Assembly (NCBI GenBank): GCA_949751835.1
Contig: CATKHK010000081.1
Coordinates: 142,101 to 206,100 of the forward strand
DNA length: 64,000 nucleotides
From: Blepharisma japonicum
Lineage: Eukaryota; Ciliophora; Heterotrichea; Heterotrichida; Blepharismidae
Direction of reading: 5' to 3'
In this document: positions 34,039 through 42,406 of the stretch, in pieces
Numbering within the stretch: the first letter of the stretch is position 1
How the letters are laid out: every line of letters begins with the position of its first letter
The notes under the pieces: generated by a model
Told to the model about the DNA's origin: nothing
What the model saw: the letters and a program-made list of their open reading frames with translations, nothing else
Databases searched by the model: none
Program-made: the position numbers and the translations under genes

Positions 34039-35060
34039 CTTTTATTCCGTTTAATCAAAATAAATGGCAATTTTTTATCAGAATTAGAAAAAAGAGAAAT
34101 AAAGGAAATTATATAATAATTCAAGCAATGTATATCAATATAAATTTTATATCTGACATTATATTTTTTTTAAAGCCAAAACGATTATACTGTTAATATT
34201 AAAAATTATTATTTCATAATTTCGGCCAATTTTTTATAAGAAATTCGTCCACTACCATCAATATCAGCCTCTCTGACTATTTCATAAAACTCCTCATTGG
34301 CTATTTTATTACATGGTCAGGTCATAATATGTTTAAGCTCAGTAGTACTCAGAATTCAAGTTTCATCTATCAAAGACTTTTAGAGCTTCGATTATTTCTT
34401 TTGTTTAATTATTTATCATTTTTGCCACAAGACTTAAAGACTCAGTAAATTAATAGTTTCATCGCCATCAGTGTTAAATTCTCGAGTCATATCTCCCACT
34501 CCTGCCTCTGATAGATTTTGATCAATTAATCATAATGCTGGGATAGATTGTTATTCCGCTCAAACGATAAATGGCAATTTTTTATCAGAATTGGGAAAAA
34601 GTATATAAATAATTCTAGCTATGCAAATATCAATATAAAATTTAGATCTGAAATTATATTGTTTTTAATGCCAAAAACGATATTACTGTAAATATTAAAA
34701 ATTATTATTTCATAATTTCGGCCAATTTTTTATAATCAATATGCCCATTACCATCAATATCAGCCTCTCTTACCATTTCATAAAATTCCTCATCGGTTAT
34801 TTTATTACATGGGCAGGTCATAATATGTTTGAGTTCAGCAGTGCTCAGAATTCCAGTTCCATCTCTATCAAAGACTTTCAGAGCTTCAATTATTTCTTTT
34901 GTTTCATCATTCTTGTTTATCTTTCGTGCCACAAGACTTAAAAACTCAGAAAAATCAATAGTTTCATCTCCATCAGTGCTAAGTTCTCGAGTCATATCGC
35001 TGACTTCCGCTTCTGTTAGATTTTGATCAATTAATCGTAATGCTGGGATAATGTCTTTTA
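34039..35060. repeat. tandem duplication of about 500 bp
   Basis: The stretch from about 34039 (upstream of the protease gene and a decayed EF-hand copy) recurs from about 34551, with matching words such as AAATGGCAATTTTTTATCAG and AAAAATTATTATTTCATAAT in each. The first unit holds the pseudogene, the second the intact EF-hand gene. Confidence 0.8.
34214..34546 (-). pseudogene. decayed copy of the adjacent calmodulin-like gene
   Basis: It matches the intact gene at 34705-35148 over its last three EF-hands but has in-frame stops (for example TTAAGTTTAA-type changes around 34370-34410), small deletions and no 5' end. It lies about 490 bp downstream of its parent and is part of a tandem duplication. 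Confidence 0.85.
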
Positions 35061-35148
35061 TTGTAATTGTTCCATTCATTTCTTTGTCAAATAATGAAAA
35101 GACTTCTTTTAATTCTGTAATTTGATCTTTGCTTAACTGTTCTGTCAT
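34705..35148 (-). CDS. divergent calmodulin-like EF-hand protein
   Basis: 147 residues with the four-EF-hand plan of calmodulin. Only loop 3 (DRDGTGILSTAE) is fully canonical. Loop 1 (DKEMNGTITIKD) has Glu at position 3 and Asp at 12. Loop 2 (STDGDETIDFSE) lacks the first Asp and the central Gly. Loop 4 (DIDGNGHIDYKK) has Lys at position 12. So it probably binds fewer calcium ions than calmodulin and may be a specialised partner-binding form. The frame is intact and flanked by the shared 25-bp element 33 bp before its ATG, so it is probably expressed. Confidence 0.85.
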   Translation of the reverse strand: MTEQLSKDQITELKEVFSLFDKEMNGTITIKDIIPALRLIDQNLTEAEVSDMTRELSTDGDETIDFSEFLSLVARKINKNDETKEIIEALKVFDRDGTGILSTAELKHIMTCPCNKITDEEFYEMVREADIDGNGHIDYKKLAEIMK

Positions 35149-35180
35149 TGAATAAAAGTTATAAATACATTAAATAAATT

Positions 35181-35205
35181 TGCGACAATTTCCAAAACAA
35201 AATGG
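35181..35205 (-). promoter_or_regulatory. shared 25-bp element upstream of EF-hand gene
   Basis: Plus strand reads TGCGACAATTTCCAAAACAA then AATGG, 33 bp before the ATG of the 34705-35148 gene. The same word lies upstream of three other EF-hand genes. Confidence 0.6.
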
Positions 35206-35372
35206 TATTATAGAATGATGATACCCGCGCGACTCTAGAAGCAATTGATTGCATTAGAACTGAAATTAGCCGATATGCTATCTATCACATGTTTATTATT
35301 TTATTCTATTGTTTATTTTTAATTTTTTGTGTTGCAGTGTTCGTATATCTTAAAAATGAAATTTATATATAA

Positions 35373-35996
35373 GTGATAAATCTTATGCAGCTTAAAACAA
35401 TATAACTTCTTTCTCTGCAAAGTCAATTAGAATAACTCCTAGAATCATTCACTTCTGCTCTTAAATCTTTTACAATGACACTACTTTAGATAAAAATTTT
35501 TATATGATTTTAAAAGAGATTTATAAAATAAGTATATAAGTCTACTTAATAAGCTTGCAAAAACATTCAAACTATAGCAACAGAAAAAAATCTTCAAAAT
35601 CCTTTATTAATTTTCATTTGCCTAGAAATCTAATTTTAATATATTTTATTTGTTAAATTTAGCTTATATTCTAATCATGGGATTAGCTTCTTGTATGCTT
35701 AAATGATAAGATATCTGATTTCCAATTCATAATAAATTTCTTTTTACACATTCCTCAAAAAAATTCTCAAAAATTTTTTTATCGGCTTATATTTCAAACT
35801 TGCATGGATAAATGCTCATAGTGAAAAAATTATAATTTATAATTTCTAGTAATTATATCCAGCGCTTTTGGGAGTATAAAATTGCTTATATATGTATAGA
35901 CTCATTGTCTAGGTGTTATGCAACCAGCATATAAAAAATTAAATGTCTCCTCTTAAATTCTGAAAATTAATAAATTCTTCAATTAAATTAAATTGG
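35373..35996. other. AT-rich intergenic region
   Basis: About 620 bp with no supported gene. A 53-codon open frame with a membrane-like segment lies just before it (35214-35372); the rest shows only A/T-rich sequence. Confidence 0.45.
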
Positions 35997-36449
35997 TTAT
36001 TTAGCCAACATCATCCTTACGAATTCTTCATAACTGATATGGCCACTTCCATCTGTATCTGCTTCTTTAATCATCTCTTCAATTTCTTCATCACTCAGTT
36101 TTTCGCCCAAGGTTGCCATAACTTGCTTCAATTCATCAGCAGTGATAAACCCACTTCCATCTCTATCAAAAGCTTTGAAAGCTTCCATAATTTCTTCGGT
36201 AGGGTCTGTCGATGGTGCTATTCTTTTTGCCATAAGATTAGCAAACTCTGGAAAATCGACAGTTCCATTACCATCGCGATCCACTTCATTGATAATGTCT
36301 TGAAGCTCAGCTTCAGTTGGGTTTTGGCCTATAGATCTCATGACTGTTCCAAGCTCTCTGGTTGTGATCTGCCCATTGCCATCCTTATCAAATAGTGAAA
36401 AGGCTTCTTTGAGCTCAGCCATTTGCTCTTCAGTTAAATTGTTGGTCAT
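35997..36449 (-). CDS. calmodulin-like protein
   Basis: 150 residues. All four loops are canonical: [36 protein letters not shown] and [12 protein letters not shown]. The linker between lobes ([13 protein letters not shown]) is two residues longer and more divergent than in true calmodulin, so it is either a second calmodulin or a close calmodulin-like protein. Four calcium ions are expected. Unlike its neighbours it has no copy of the shared 25-bp upstream element. Confidence 0.92.
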   Translation of the reverse strand: MTNNLTEEQMAELKEAFSLFDKDGNGQITTRELGTVMRSIGQNPTEAELQDIINEVDRDGNGTVDFPEFANLMAKRIAPSTDPTEEIMEAFKAFDRDGSGFITADELKQVMATLGEKLSDEEIEEMIKEADTDGSGHISYEEFVRMMLAK

Positions 36450-37139
36450 TATTTATTAACAATGCAGCATATTTGAGGAATTTATGGGCATGAGCTCAAT
36501 TTTGAATATTTTACAAGCAATAAAATATAAGAAATAGTGTATTAAGCAATATTGAATTTGAATTGAATTAAAAGATGAGATAAAAAAATTAACAATTTTA
36601 ATAGTTTACTCTTTTCTCTTAAGCATTTTTATTATAAATTCTTCCTAAATGTGATTTTATATATAAAGAGAGTTATACATTTATTAAGCTGAGACTCGAT
36701 TAATATGGCACTTGATTAAATCTAAATAAATAGAAAATTTTTATTCTTTATAAAACTAAGATTGAAAGTTTCTATTTCTCAAGAGCCAAGCTAAATAAAT
36801 ATTTGCTATCTCCGTATTCGTAAATAAGCAGAGGGGAATAAAATGTTTTAATGATAACTTGAATATATTCAAATATAGAATAGTATCCATATATTGAAGC
36901 TCTTGATATAAAAATGAGCTGAATTACTTAAATAAAAGATTTTAAAATCAAAAACCTTTTTAAATAATTTAAGACTCAATATTTGAAGAATATACATTTC
37001 TCACATCATTTTTGCTAGGATAGCAAAACCAGAAAAAAATATTTCTAGGAAAATTTCGTTAATTGGAAAAATTTTTCAATCTAAGTCATTTCTATTATAA
37101 ATTATATTTATAAATAATTGCTGATTAAAATAATGATAC
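36450..37139. other. intergenic region with a partial repeat
   Basis: AT-rich with no gene seen. About 36705-36850 resembles 39172-39300 (shared words such as CTTGATTAAATCTAAAT and TTTTATTCTTTAT), a remnant of the local duplication that also produced the protease pseudogene. Confidence 0.55.
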
Positions 37140-37162
37140 TGCGACAATTTACAAACAAATGG
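37140..37162. promoter_or_regulatory. shared element, variant copy with no EF-hand gene beside it
   Basis: TGCGACAATTTACAAACAAA then TGG, two bases shorter than the others. It lies directly before a micro-ORF on the plus strand, but the minus-strand side has no EF-hand gene for about 700 bp. Confidence 0.5.
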
Positions 37163-37290
37163 AGGGATTTGATATTTCAGAATTTAAACATAAAGCTAAA
37201 GAATATTTAATAGTAAATGCTATAAATGATAATAATCATATGGATCTGGAGACTAAATATATTTTTAAACATAAGTCTTTCTTTTCTTAA
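37159..37290 (+). CDS. micro-ORF of 43 residues, related to one at 40931
   Basis: Starts MEGFD and contains EYLIVNAINDNNHMDL, matching the micro-ORF at 40931-41038 over 30 codons without indels; the two are paralogous by position as well. The frame may be coding or may simply be conserved flanking DNA of the duplicated calmodulin unit. No function is suggested by the sequence. Confidence 0.3.
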   Translation: MEGFDISEFKHKAKEYLIVNAINDNNHMDLETKYIFKHKSFFS

Positions 37291-37340
37291 AGTAGTTTAA
37301 ATAGGAATTTTATATGTTTGTTACTATCCTAGCATAAATT

Positions 37341-37432
37341 ATAGGGATTTGCCCTTTTTAGAAGGCCTCTAGAATGTGGAGGATCACTCCCACATGCCAG
37401 AAGCCTCCCACAAAATGGGTAAGGCTTTATAT
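37341..37432. repeat. palindromic insertion (MITE-like or hairpin)
   Basis: An extra GC-richer block of about 90 bp lies 3' of the 37519-37968 calmodulin gene and is absent from the matching place by its twin at 41238. The two halves are an imperfect inverted repeat (GAATGTGGAGG against CTCCCACATGCC, and TTGCCC against GGGTAA). Confidence 0.6.
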
Positions 37433-37518
37433 TGGATTTTTATTCCATAAATAAAGCAACTTTAATGAAAATTTTCCTTATTATATATATAAAAAGCCTT
37501 TAAATCAAAAGAAAATAG

Positions 37519-37968
37519 TTATTTAGCCATCATCATTCTAACGAATTCTTCATAATTGATATGCCCATCTCCATCTAAATCTGCTTCTCTAATCATTTCA
37601 TCGACTTCTTCGTCAGTTAATTTTTCTCCCAAATTCGTCATTACATGTCTTAACTCAGCAGCACTAATAAGTCCATTCCCATCTCTGTCGAAGACTTTGA
37701 AAGCTTCAATGAGCTCTTCTTCAGTGTCTTGGTCTTTCATTTTTCTTGCCATAAGGCTTAAGAATTCAGGGAAATCAATGGTTCCGTTTCCATCAGCGTC
37801 GACTTCGTTGATCATATCTTGAAGTTCAGCTTCGGTTGGATTTTGGCCTAGGGATCTCATGACTGTTCCAAGCTCTTTAGTTGTGATGGTCCCATCACCG
37901 TCTTTGTCGAATAATGAGAAAGCTTCCTTGAATTCTGCTATCTGTTCTTCAGTTAATTGTTCTGCCAT
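37519..37968 (-). CDS. CaM: calmodulin, copy 1
   Basis: 149 residues, the standard calmodulin length, with four perfect loops ([36 protein letters not shown] and [12 protein letters not shown]) and the typical [10 protein letters not shown] central helix. It is the ubiquitous calcium sensor; in ciliates it acts in cilia, at the cortex and on ion channels. The protein is identical to that encoded at 41238-41687, while the two coding regions differ at nine bases, all silent. The shared 25-bp element lies 45 bp before its ATG. Confidence 0.97.
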   Translation of the reverse strand: MAEQLTEEQIAEFKEAFSLFDKDGDGTITTKELGTVMRSLGQNPTEAELQDMINEVDADGNGTIDFPEFLSLMARKMKDQDTEEELIEAFKVFDRDGNGLISAAELRHVMTNLGEKLTDEEVDEMIREADLDGDGHINYEEFVRMMMAK

Positions 37969-38012
37969 TATTTATTAGTTATGAAATTTTCGTGGATATT
38001 TATACATGGAAC

Positions 38013-38037
38013 TGCGACACTTTCCAAAACAATATGG
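38013..38037 (-). promoter_or_regulatory. shared 25-bp element upstream of calmodulin copy 1
   Basis: TGCGACACTTTCCAAAACAA then TATGG on the plus strand, 45 bp before the ATG; a TATAAA-like word (minus-strand TATAAATATCC) lies between it and the gene. Confidence 0.6.
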
Positions 38038-38264
38038 TGTGTTAAGTAAAATTGGTATTTTTGGTAATTAAGAATTTGAAAGATAATTAAAGCTGTGGGG
38101 GCCTTATAAAAGTTTAAATTTAAGTTTTTAATATGATACTTTAAGAATTTTTTTTTTTAATTTATCAGATTAAATCAATATAGAGGATATTTTTATGCTT
38201 AATACGGTTATGCAAAGAACTAATTATAAATAATTTAAACGATAGAAAAGCATTAATTTTAGTA

Positions 38265-39064
38265 AAATTGCCAAGCAGTTTGATCAGCTTCTATAGCAAC
38301 ACTTATGGATTCCTAAGAAACAGCTTCTTGAAGTGCATTAATATTATTTGGAGTAATATCAGTAAATGAAATAATTTGAGCAGCAGGGATTTTAGTTTTG
38401 TCTTTACTACATCTTCTTCAACGAACTGTGTATGGATAGTTGTCTTCTGCTAAAATTTCATTAGCTATAATTTATTTAAAAGCATTGTCCATAAGGCCAT
38501 CATTCAGCTGAAATTCTCATATGCAGATGAGCAATCAGTAAGTTCTTGCTCAGAAAAGGGTTATAGGGTATCCAGCTATAAACCAAGCCCCTTCTTCCCA
38601 TTTTGCCTTTGGGGTTTTACATAAGAAACTTCACCACCAAAAGTCCAGATGGCTTGTGAAGGAATTTCTGCATCTATTTTATGGTTTTGTATGCTCAATC
38701 TAGTTTGATTTGAAATTTTTTAGGCATATATATATTTTTGTATTTGGATGGCAGTAAAATTATTTAACTTAAGTGTTCACCTGTCGCTTTAGAGTTAAAA
38801 TTGCAGATAAAAACAGAATTTCTTTATAAATTTTGAATCGGGATTAATATTCTAGTTTACCTGAATAAATTTTGTTTCATTTGAAAAGGTAATCTTGGAT
38901 CTCGTGCTCTTCGATTTGATACTGAGATGTCTTGAAAGTGCTTTTGGAATTGTTTAAGATTGGGATGGTAGCTCTTATACCTGTAATGGCAAAAATTCTG
39001 AAAACCGATAGTAACATTTTTAGATTGTTTTGGGGAAGATCTAGTTGGCAGAATTCGTCCATTT
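38265..39064 (-). pseudogene. decayed copy of the cathepsin L-like gene
   Basis: It is collinear with the intact gene at 32943-34001 from the start codon (MDEFCQLD at 39062) through the anchor, propeptide and most of the mature domain. It has several frameshifts, in-frame TAA/TAG and a deletion across the catalytic Cys region (around 38595), and the last ~240 bp including the catalytic His and Asn are missing. It cannot encode a working protease. It came with the duplication that placed a calmodulin gene next to it. Confidence 0.92.
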
Positions 39065-39501
39065 TATTATATAATTTTGAACAAAATTACCAATATGCAT
39101 ATAGATAAGATTACATTCCATCTTATTCATGGGCAGGATAATATGATAAATATATAATAAATTATAATATATTGATATGGCGCTTGATTAAATCTAAATT
39201 AGGGATATTTTATTCTTTATTAAAAGTAAGATTTGAAGATTTATATTCTAAAGAATTATGCTAAATATTTACTATCTTTACATGAAATAATTTCATTTTA
39301 TTTGCTTCATAAACAAAAAACTTAACTATCTACCGCGGCTGGTCTAGGAGGATCTGCATTAAATGGAAGGTCAGATCTACCTTTGTCAGTATAATTGGGC
39401 TTTCACTAGGTCCTTGAGGTGTGCAGCAGCAAGCTTATCACGATTTCACGAAGTAAATAAAGGCTACAATAAGGCTTTGTGTTGAGCTGAAGGATGAAGG
39501 A

Positions 39502-39628
39502 GGCCTAGACGATCATCTTCAGTCAATTTTTACCTCTAGGATAAGGCCTGCAGCCACTAGTTCTTAAACTAAAAAGGAGTATAGCTCTTCCCCAGAGATG
39601 GTGATGTCGCTCATAGGTGATGGCATCA
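39502..39628. repeat. 127-bp direct repeat, left of gap
   Basis: Identical to 39729-39855; the two copies abut the two ends of the N run. Confidence 0.95.
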
Positions 39629-39728
39629 NNNNNNNNNNNNNNNNNNNNNNNNNNNNNNNNNNNNNNNNNNNNNNNNNNNNNNNNNNNNNNNNNNNNNNNN
39701 NNNNNNNNNNNNNNNNNNNNNNNNNNNN
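39629..39728. other. assembly gap of 100 N
   Basis: Exactly 100 N, a conventional placeholder. The surrounding GC-richer sequence (about 39330-39860) shows no recognisable gene. Confidence 0.98.
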
Positions 39729-39855
39729 GGCCTAGACGATCATCTTCAGTCAATTTTTACCTCTAGGATAAGGCCTGCAGCCACTAGTTCTTAAACTAAA
39801 AAGGAGTATAGCTCTTCCCCAGAGATGGTGATGTCGCTCATAGGTGATGGCATCA
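39729..39855. repeat. 127-bp direct repeat, right of gap
   Basis: Identical to 39502-39628, beginning GGCCTAGACGATCATC and ending GATGGCATCA. Confidence 0.95.
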
Positions 39856-40158
39856 GACAATATTCTCAATTTTCTACATTTTCCATGGTGAATTCACTCC
39901 AAAGTCTATAGTAGAATTGATATGAAAGGAATACAAATTCTCAGACATTGCATATAAAGAATATCATGGCAACTTTATGCATTTTTAGAGATTTTAAATA
40001 GGCTCATTAAAAGTTTTTGAAGATTTTTGGGAGGCCAAAACATTAAGTTTTCTTCTAATTTTTCAATTATAAATTAGATTAGATAACGGTGCACTTATGG
40101 TTGCTTTTTCCTACAATACCATTTTCCAGTGAAAACACAAGGTGATAGTGGTGCTCGC
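39856..40158. other. intergenic region
   Basis: No gene or repeat recognised between the gap repeat and the small ORF at 40159. Confidence 0.4.
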
Positions 40159-40398
40159 ATGGCTTTAATCTTCGACTTGAGCCCTGCAGAAATTTTATGT
40201 TTTCAGATAGTTGAAAATTATCCAATTAAAAACTGCTTTTATATAATTGAGGAAATTAAAGGGCGAATCTATGTCAGTTTCTTATGGATATTACCTTCTC
40301 ATAATAATTTCACCTGCATGGGCTCCTACATAAAAATTTATAAATTTATAAGTGGAGATTTAATAAAAGAATTTTTGATATTAATTATTTCAAAATAA
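40159..40398 (+). CDS. doubtful small ORF, possible gene remnant
   Basis: A 79-residue frame from an ATG with fairly balanced composition (FDLSPAEILCFQIVENYP). There is no intron, no TGA and no recognisable domain. It converges on the divergent EF-hand gene with a 28-bp gap. It may be the tail of a decayed gene; its upstream frame meets TAA at 40084. Confidence 0.25.
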   Translation: MALIFDLSPAEILCFQIVENYPIKNCFYIIEEIKGRIYVSFLWILPSHNNFTCMGSYIKIYKFISGDLIKEFLILIISK

Positions 40399-40426
40399 TT
40401 ATTGTCCATAACCATACAATTTTATA

Positions 40427-40873
40427 TTAATAACCTATCATCATTTCTAAAAATTCTTCATAAATAGTGCATCCATCTTCATCTATATCAGCTTTCCTTA
40501 TCAATTCATCAACTTCTTCATCTTTCAATTTTTCTCCAGATCTCATTATAATTTCTCTCAGTTCAGCTAACCCTATTCGCCCGCTTCCATCTTTATCAAT
40601 ATCTCTAAACTCCCTAATAAGTTCTGTTTTAATTTGCAAAATCTTTATGATTTTTGAGACAATATCTAAGAAATCAGAAAAATCAAGAGCTCCAGCCTCA
40701 CATTCAACGCTCATAATCAATTTGATAAGTTGTGATTCAGCTATATTATATCCTAGATACTTAATAATTTGTTCAAGTTCTCTAGTAGTTATACTTCCAT
40801 CAGAGTCATTATCAAACCTAGAATAAGCTTCTCTTAGCTTTGTTATTTGATCTTGAGAAAAATGCTCTGCCAT
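40427..40873 (-). CDS. highly divergent calmodulin-like EF-hand protein
   Basis: 148 residues with the calmodulin length and frame. Loop 1 ([12 protein letters not shown]) and loop 3 ([12 protein letters not shown]) are usable. Loop 2 ([12 protein letters not shown]) has lost most ligands, and loop 4 ([12 protein letters not shown]) is irregular. The central helix and the residues between loops have drifted strongly compared with its neighbours, yet the frame is open and it carries the shared 25-bp element 37 bp before its ATG. It looks like a fast-evolving paralog rather than a pseudogene. Confidence 0.8.
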   Translation of the reverse strand: MAEHFSQDQITKLREAYSRFDNDSDGSITTRELEQIIKYLGYNIAESQLIKLIMSVECEAGALDFSDFLDIVSKIIKILQIKTELIREFRDIDKDGSGRIGLAELREIIMRSGEKLKDEEVDELIRKADIDEDGCTIYEEFLEMMIGY

Positions 40874-40909
40874 TAATTATGAGAAAATTATGAAGTTAAA
40901 AATAAAAAC

Positions 40910-40934
40910 TGCGACATTTTACAAAACAAAATGG
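40910..40934. promoter_or_regulatory. shared 25-bp element between EF-hand gene and micro-ORF
   Basis: TGCGACATTTTACAAAACAA then AATGG. It is 37 bp before the minus-strand EF-hand ATG, and its last four bases are the start of the plus-strand micro-ORF. Confidence 0.6.
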
Positions 40935-41038
40935 AGGGATCAAATATGCTAGAATCTATACTTAAAGTTAAAAAATATTTAATAGCAGAAGCTATAAATG
41001 ATGATAATCAAATGGATCTGTATCGAAACTTATTATAA
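40931..41038 (+). CDS. micro-ORF of 35 residues, related to one at 37159
   Basis: Begins MEGSN and contains KYLIAEAINDDNQMDL, the counterpart of the micro-ORF at 37159-37290. Thirty codons align without gaps, after which the two diverge. Too short to judge coding status from one window. Confidence 0.3.
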   Translation: MEGSNMLESILKVKKYLIAEAINDDNQMDLYRNLL

Positions 41039-41237
41039 AATTAAAATCTTTGCTTTCTTTTCTAATTTTACGATTAAAGCCTTTTCAGTAAGAATTTTAT
41101 ATATTTTTACTATCCAAGCATAAATTAATAGGTAATATCATCTTATTTTATAAATAAACCCCTATAAAGAAAGCAACTTTGATGCAAATTTTCCTTATTA
41201 AATAGATAAAAAAGCCTTTTAAATCAAAAGAAAATAT

Positions 41238-41687
41238 TTATTTAGCCATCATCATTCTAACGAATTCTTCATAATTGATATGCCCATCTCCATCCAAATC
41301 TGCTTCTCTGATCATTTCATCGACTTCTTCGTCAGTTAATTTTTCTCCCAAATTCGTCATTACATGCCTTAGCTCAGCAGCACTAATAAGCCCATTCCCA
41401 TCTCTGTCGAAGACTTTGAAAGCTTCAATGAGCTCTTCTTCAGTGTCTTGATCTTTCATTTTTCTTGCCATAAGGCTTAAGAATTCAGGGAAATCAATGG
41501 TTCCGTTTCCATCAGCGTCGACTTCGTTGATCATATCTTGAAGTTCAGCTTCGGTTGGGTTTTGACCGAGGGATCTCATGACTGTTCCAAGCTCTTTAGT
41601 TGTGATGGTCCCATCACCGTCTTTGTCGAATAATGAGAAAGCTTCCTTGAATTCTGCTATCTGTTCTTCAGTTAATTGTTCTGCCAT
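41238..41687 (-). CDS. CaM: calmodulin, copy 2
   Basis: Encodes exactly the same 149 residues as the gene at 37519-37968, with nine silent differences in 450 bp. The likeness continues upstream for about 270 bp and downstream for about 120 bp, so the unit was copied as DNA. The silent-only divergence indicates strong purifying selection on both copies. The shared 25-bp element lies 45 bp before the ATG, as in copy 1. Confidence 0.97.
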   Translation of the reverse strand: MAEQLTEEQIAEFKEAFSLFDKDGDGTITTKELGTVMRSLGQNPTEAELQDMINEVDADGNGTIDFPEFLSLMARKMKDQDTEEELIEAFKVFDRDGNGLISAAELRHVMTNLGEKLTDEEVDEMIREADLDGDGHINYEEFVRMMMAK

Positions 41688-41731
41688 TATTTATTAGTTA
41701 TGAAATTTTCGTGGATATTTAAGCATGGATA

Positions 41732-41756
41732 TGCGACACTTTCCAAAACAATATGG
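41732..41756 (-). promoter_or_regulatory. shared 25-bp element upstream of calmodulin copy 2
   Basis: TGCGACACTTTCCAAAACAA then TATGG, same spacing to the ATG (45 bp) as in copy 1. Confidence 0.6.
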
Positions 41757-42024
41757 CTTGCTAAGTAAAATTGGCATTTTGGCAGCGAAAAATTTTTAAA
41801 GATAATTAAAACTGTGGGGCTTTATATAAAAGTTTAAATTTTAAGGTTTTTTAATTTACCAGATTAAATTAATATAGAGGTATTTTTATACAGAATAAGT
41901 TTATGCAAAGAACTAATAATAAATGTTTTAGCTAAAGAAAAGCATTAATTATAGTAGCAATCAATATTTGAAATTAAAATTTCAATAAAAAATGATAAGC
42001 ATTTTAGTTATATAAGCATATGTA

Positions 42025-42090
42025 GATCCATTAGTTAAAGGAAGCGGCAAAGCAGTTTACATGCATGCAATAGGTTTACCTTTAGTTTTT
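42025..42090 (-). pseudogene. short relic of WD40-TRP gene
   Basis: Resembles 43515-43580 within the adjacent channel gene (ATCCATTA, GGAAGC, GGTTTACCTT in the same order), with changes. A fragment only. Confidence 0.6.
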
Positions 42091-42104
42091 TTTTGCACTG
42101 ACTG

Positions 42105-42340
42105 TAAAAGATAAATGGGAAAATTACAGATTTAATGCTATTCTAGGTATAGAAATTGTGCCAGATCGCCAATTATTGATGAAGTCTAATTAAATTAAAT
42201 TTAATTATATGCTTGGCATTTAACTGGCATTTACAGCTATATGTTTTTACTGACTTATATTATACATTTTCAGTGTTAATATTTTGGATTTCGAGTGCAC
42301 AATTGTGCATCTATATCTGGAATAGTTATGAGCAAAAATA
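42105..42340 (-). repeat. about 230-bp dispersed noncoding repeat
   Basis: On the minus strand it matches 59125-59350 closely (shared AAAACATATAGCTGTAAATG and ATATAATTAAATTTAATTTA). Related copies lie at 48040-48245, 53090-53335 and 57620-57870. It sits 3' of the channel gene. Confidence 0.75.
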
Positions 42341-42406
42341 AAATTACTCATAATATCTTGCATTTAAATTAATAGAAAATTAAGGAATAGATAATTAGCT
42401 AAATAC

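Noticed and set aside
34214-34546. Second functional calmodulin-like gene
   Set aside because: In-frame TAA/TAG codons and deletions show it is a pseudogene.
39340-39365. GC-rich word containing the complement of AGCCGCGGTA, as in small-subunit rRNA
   Set aside because: Only about ten bases match and the surroundings are not rRNA-like.
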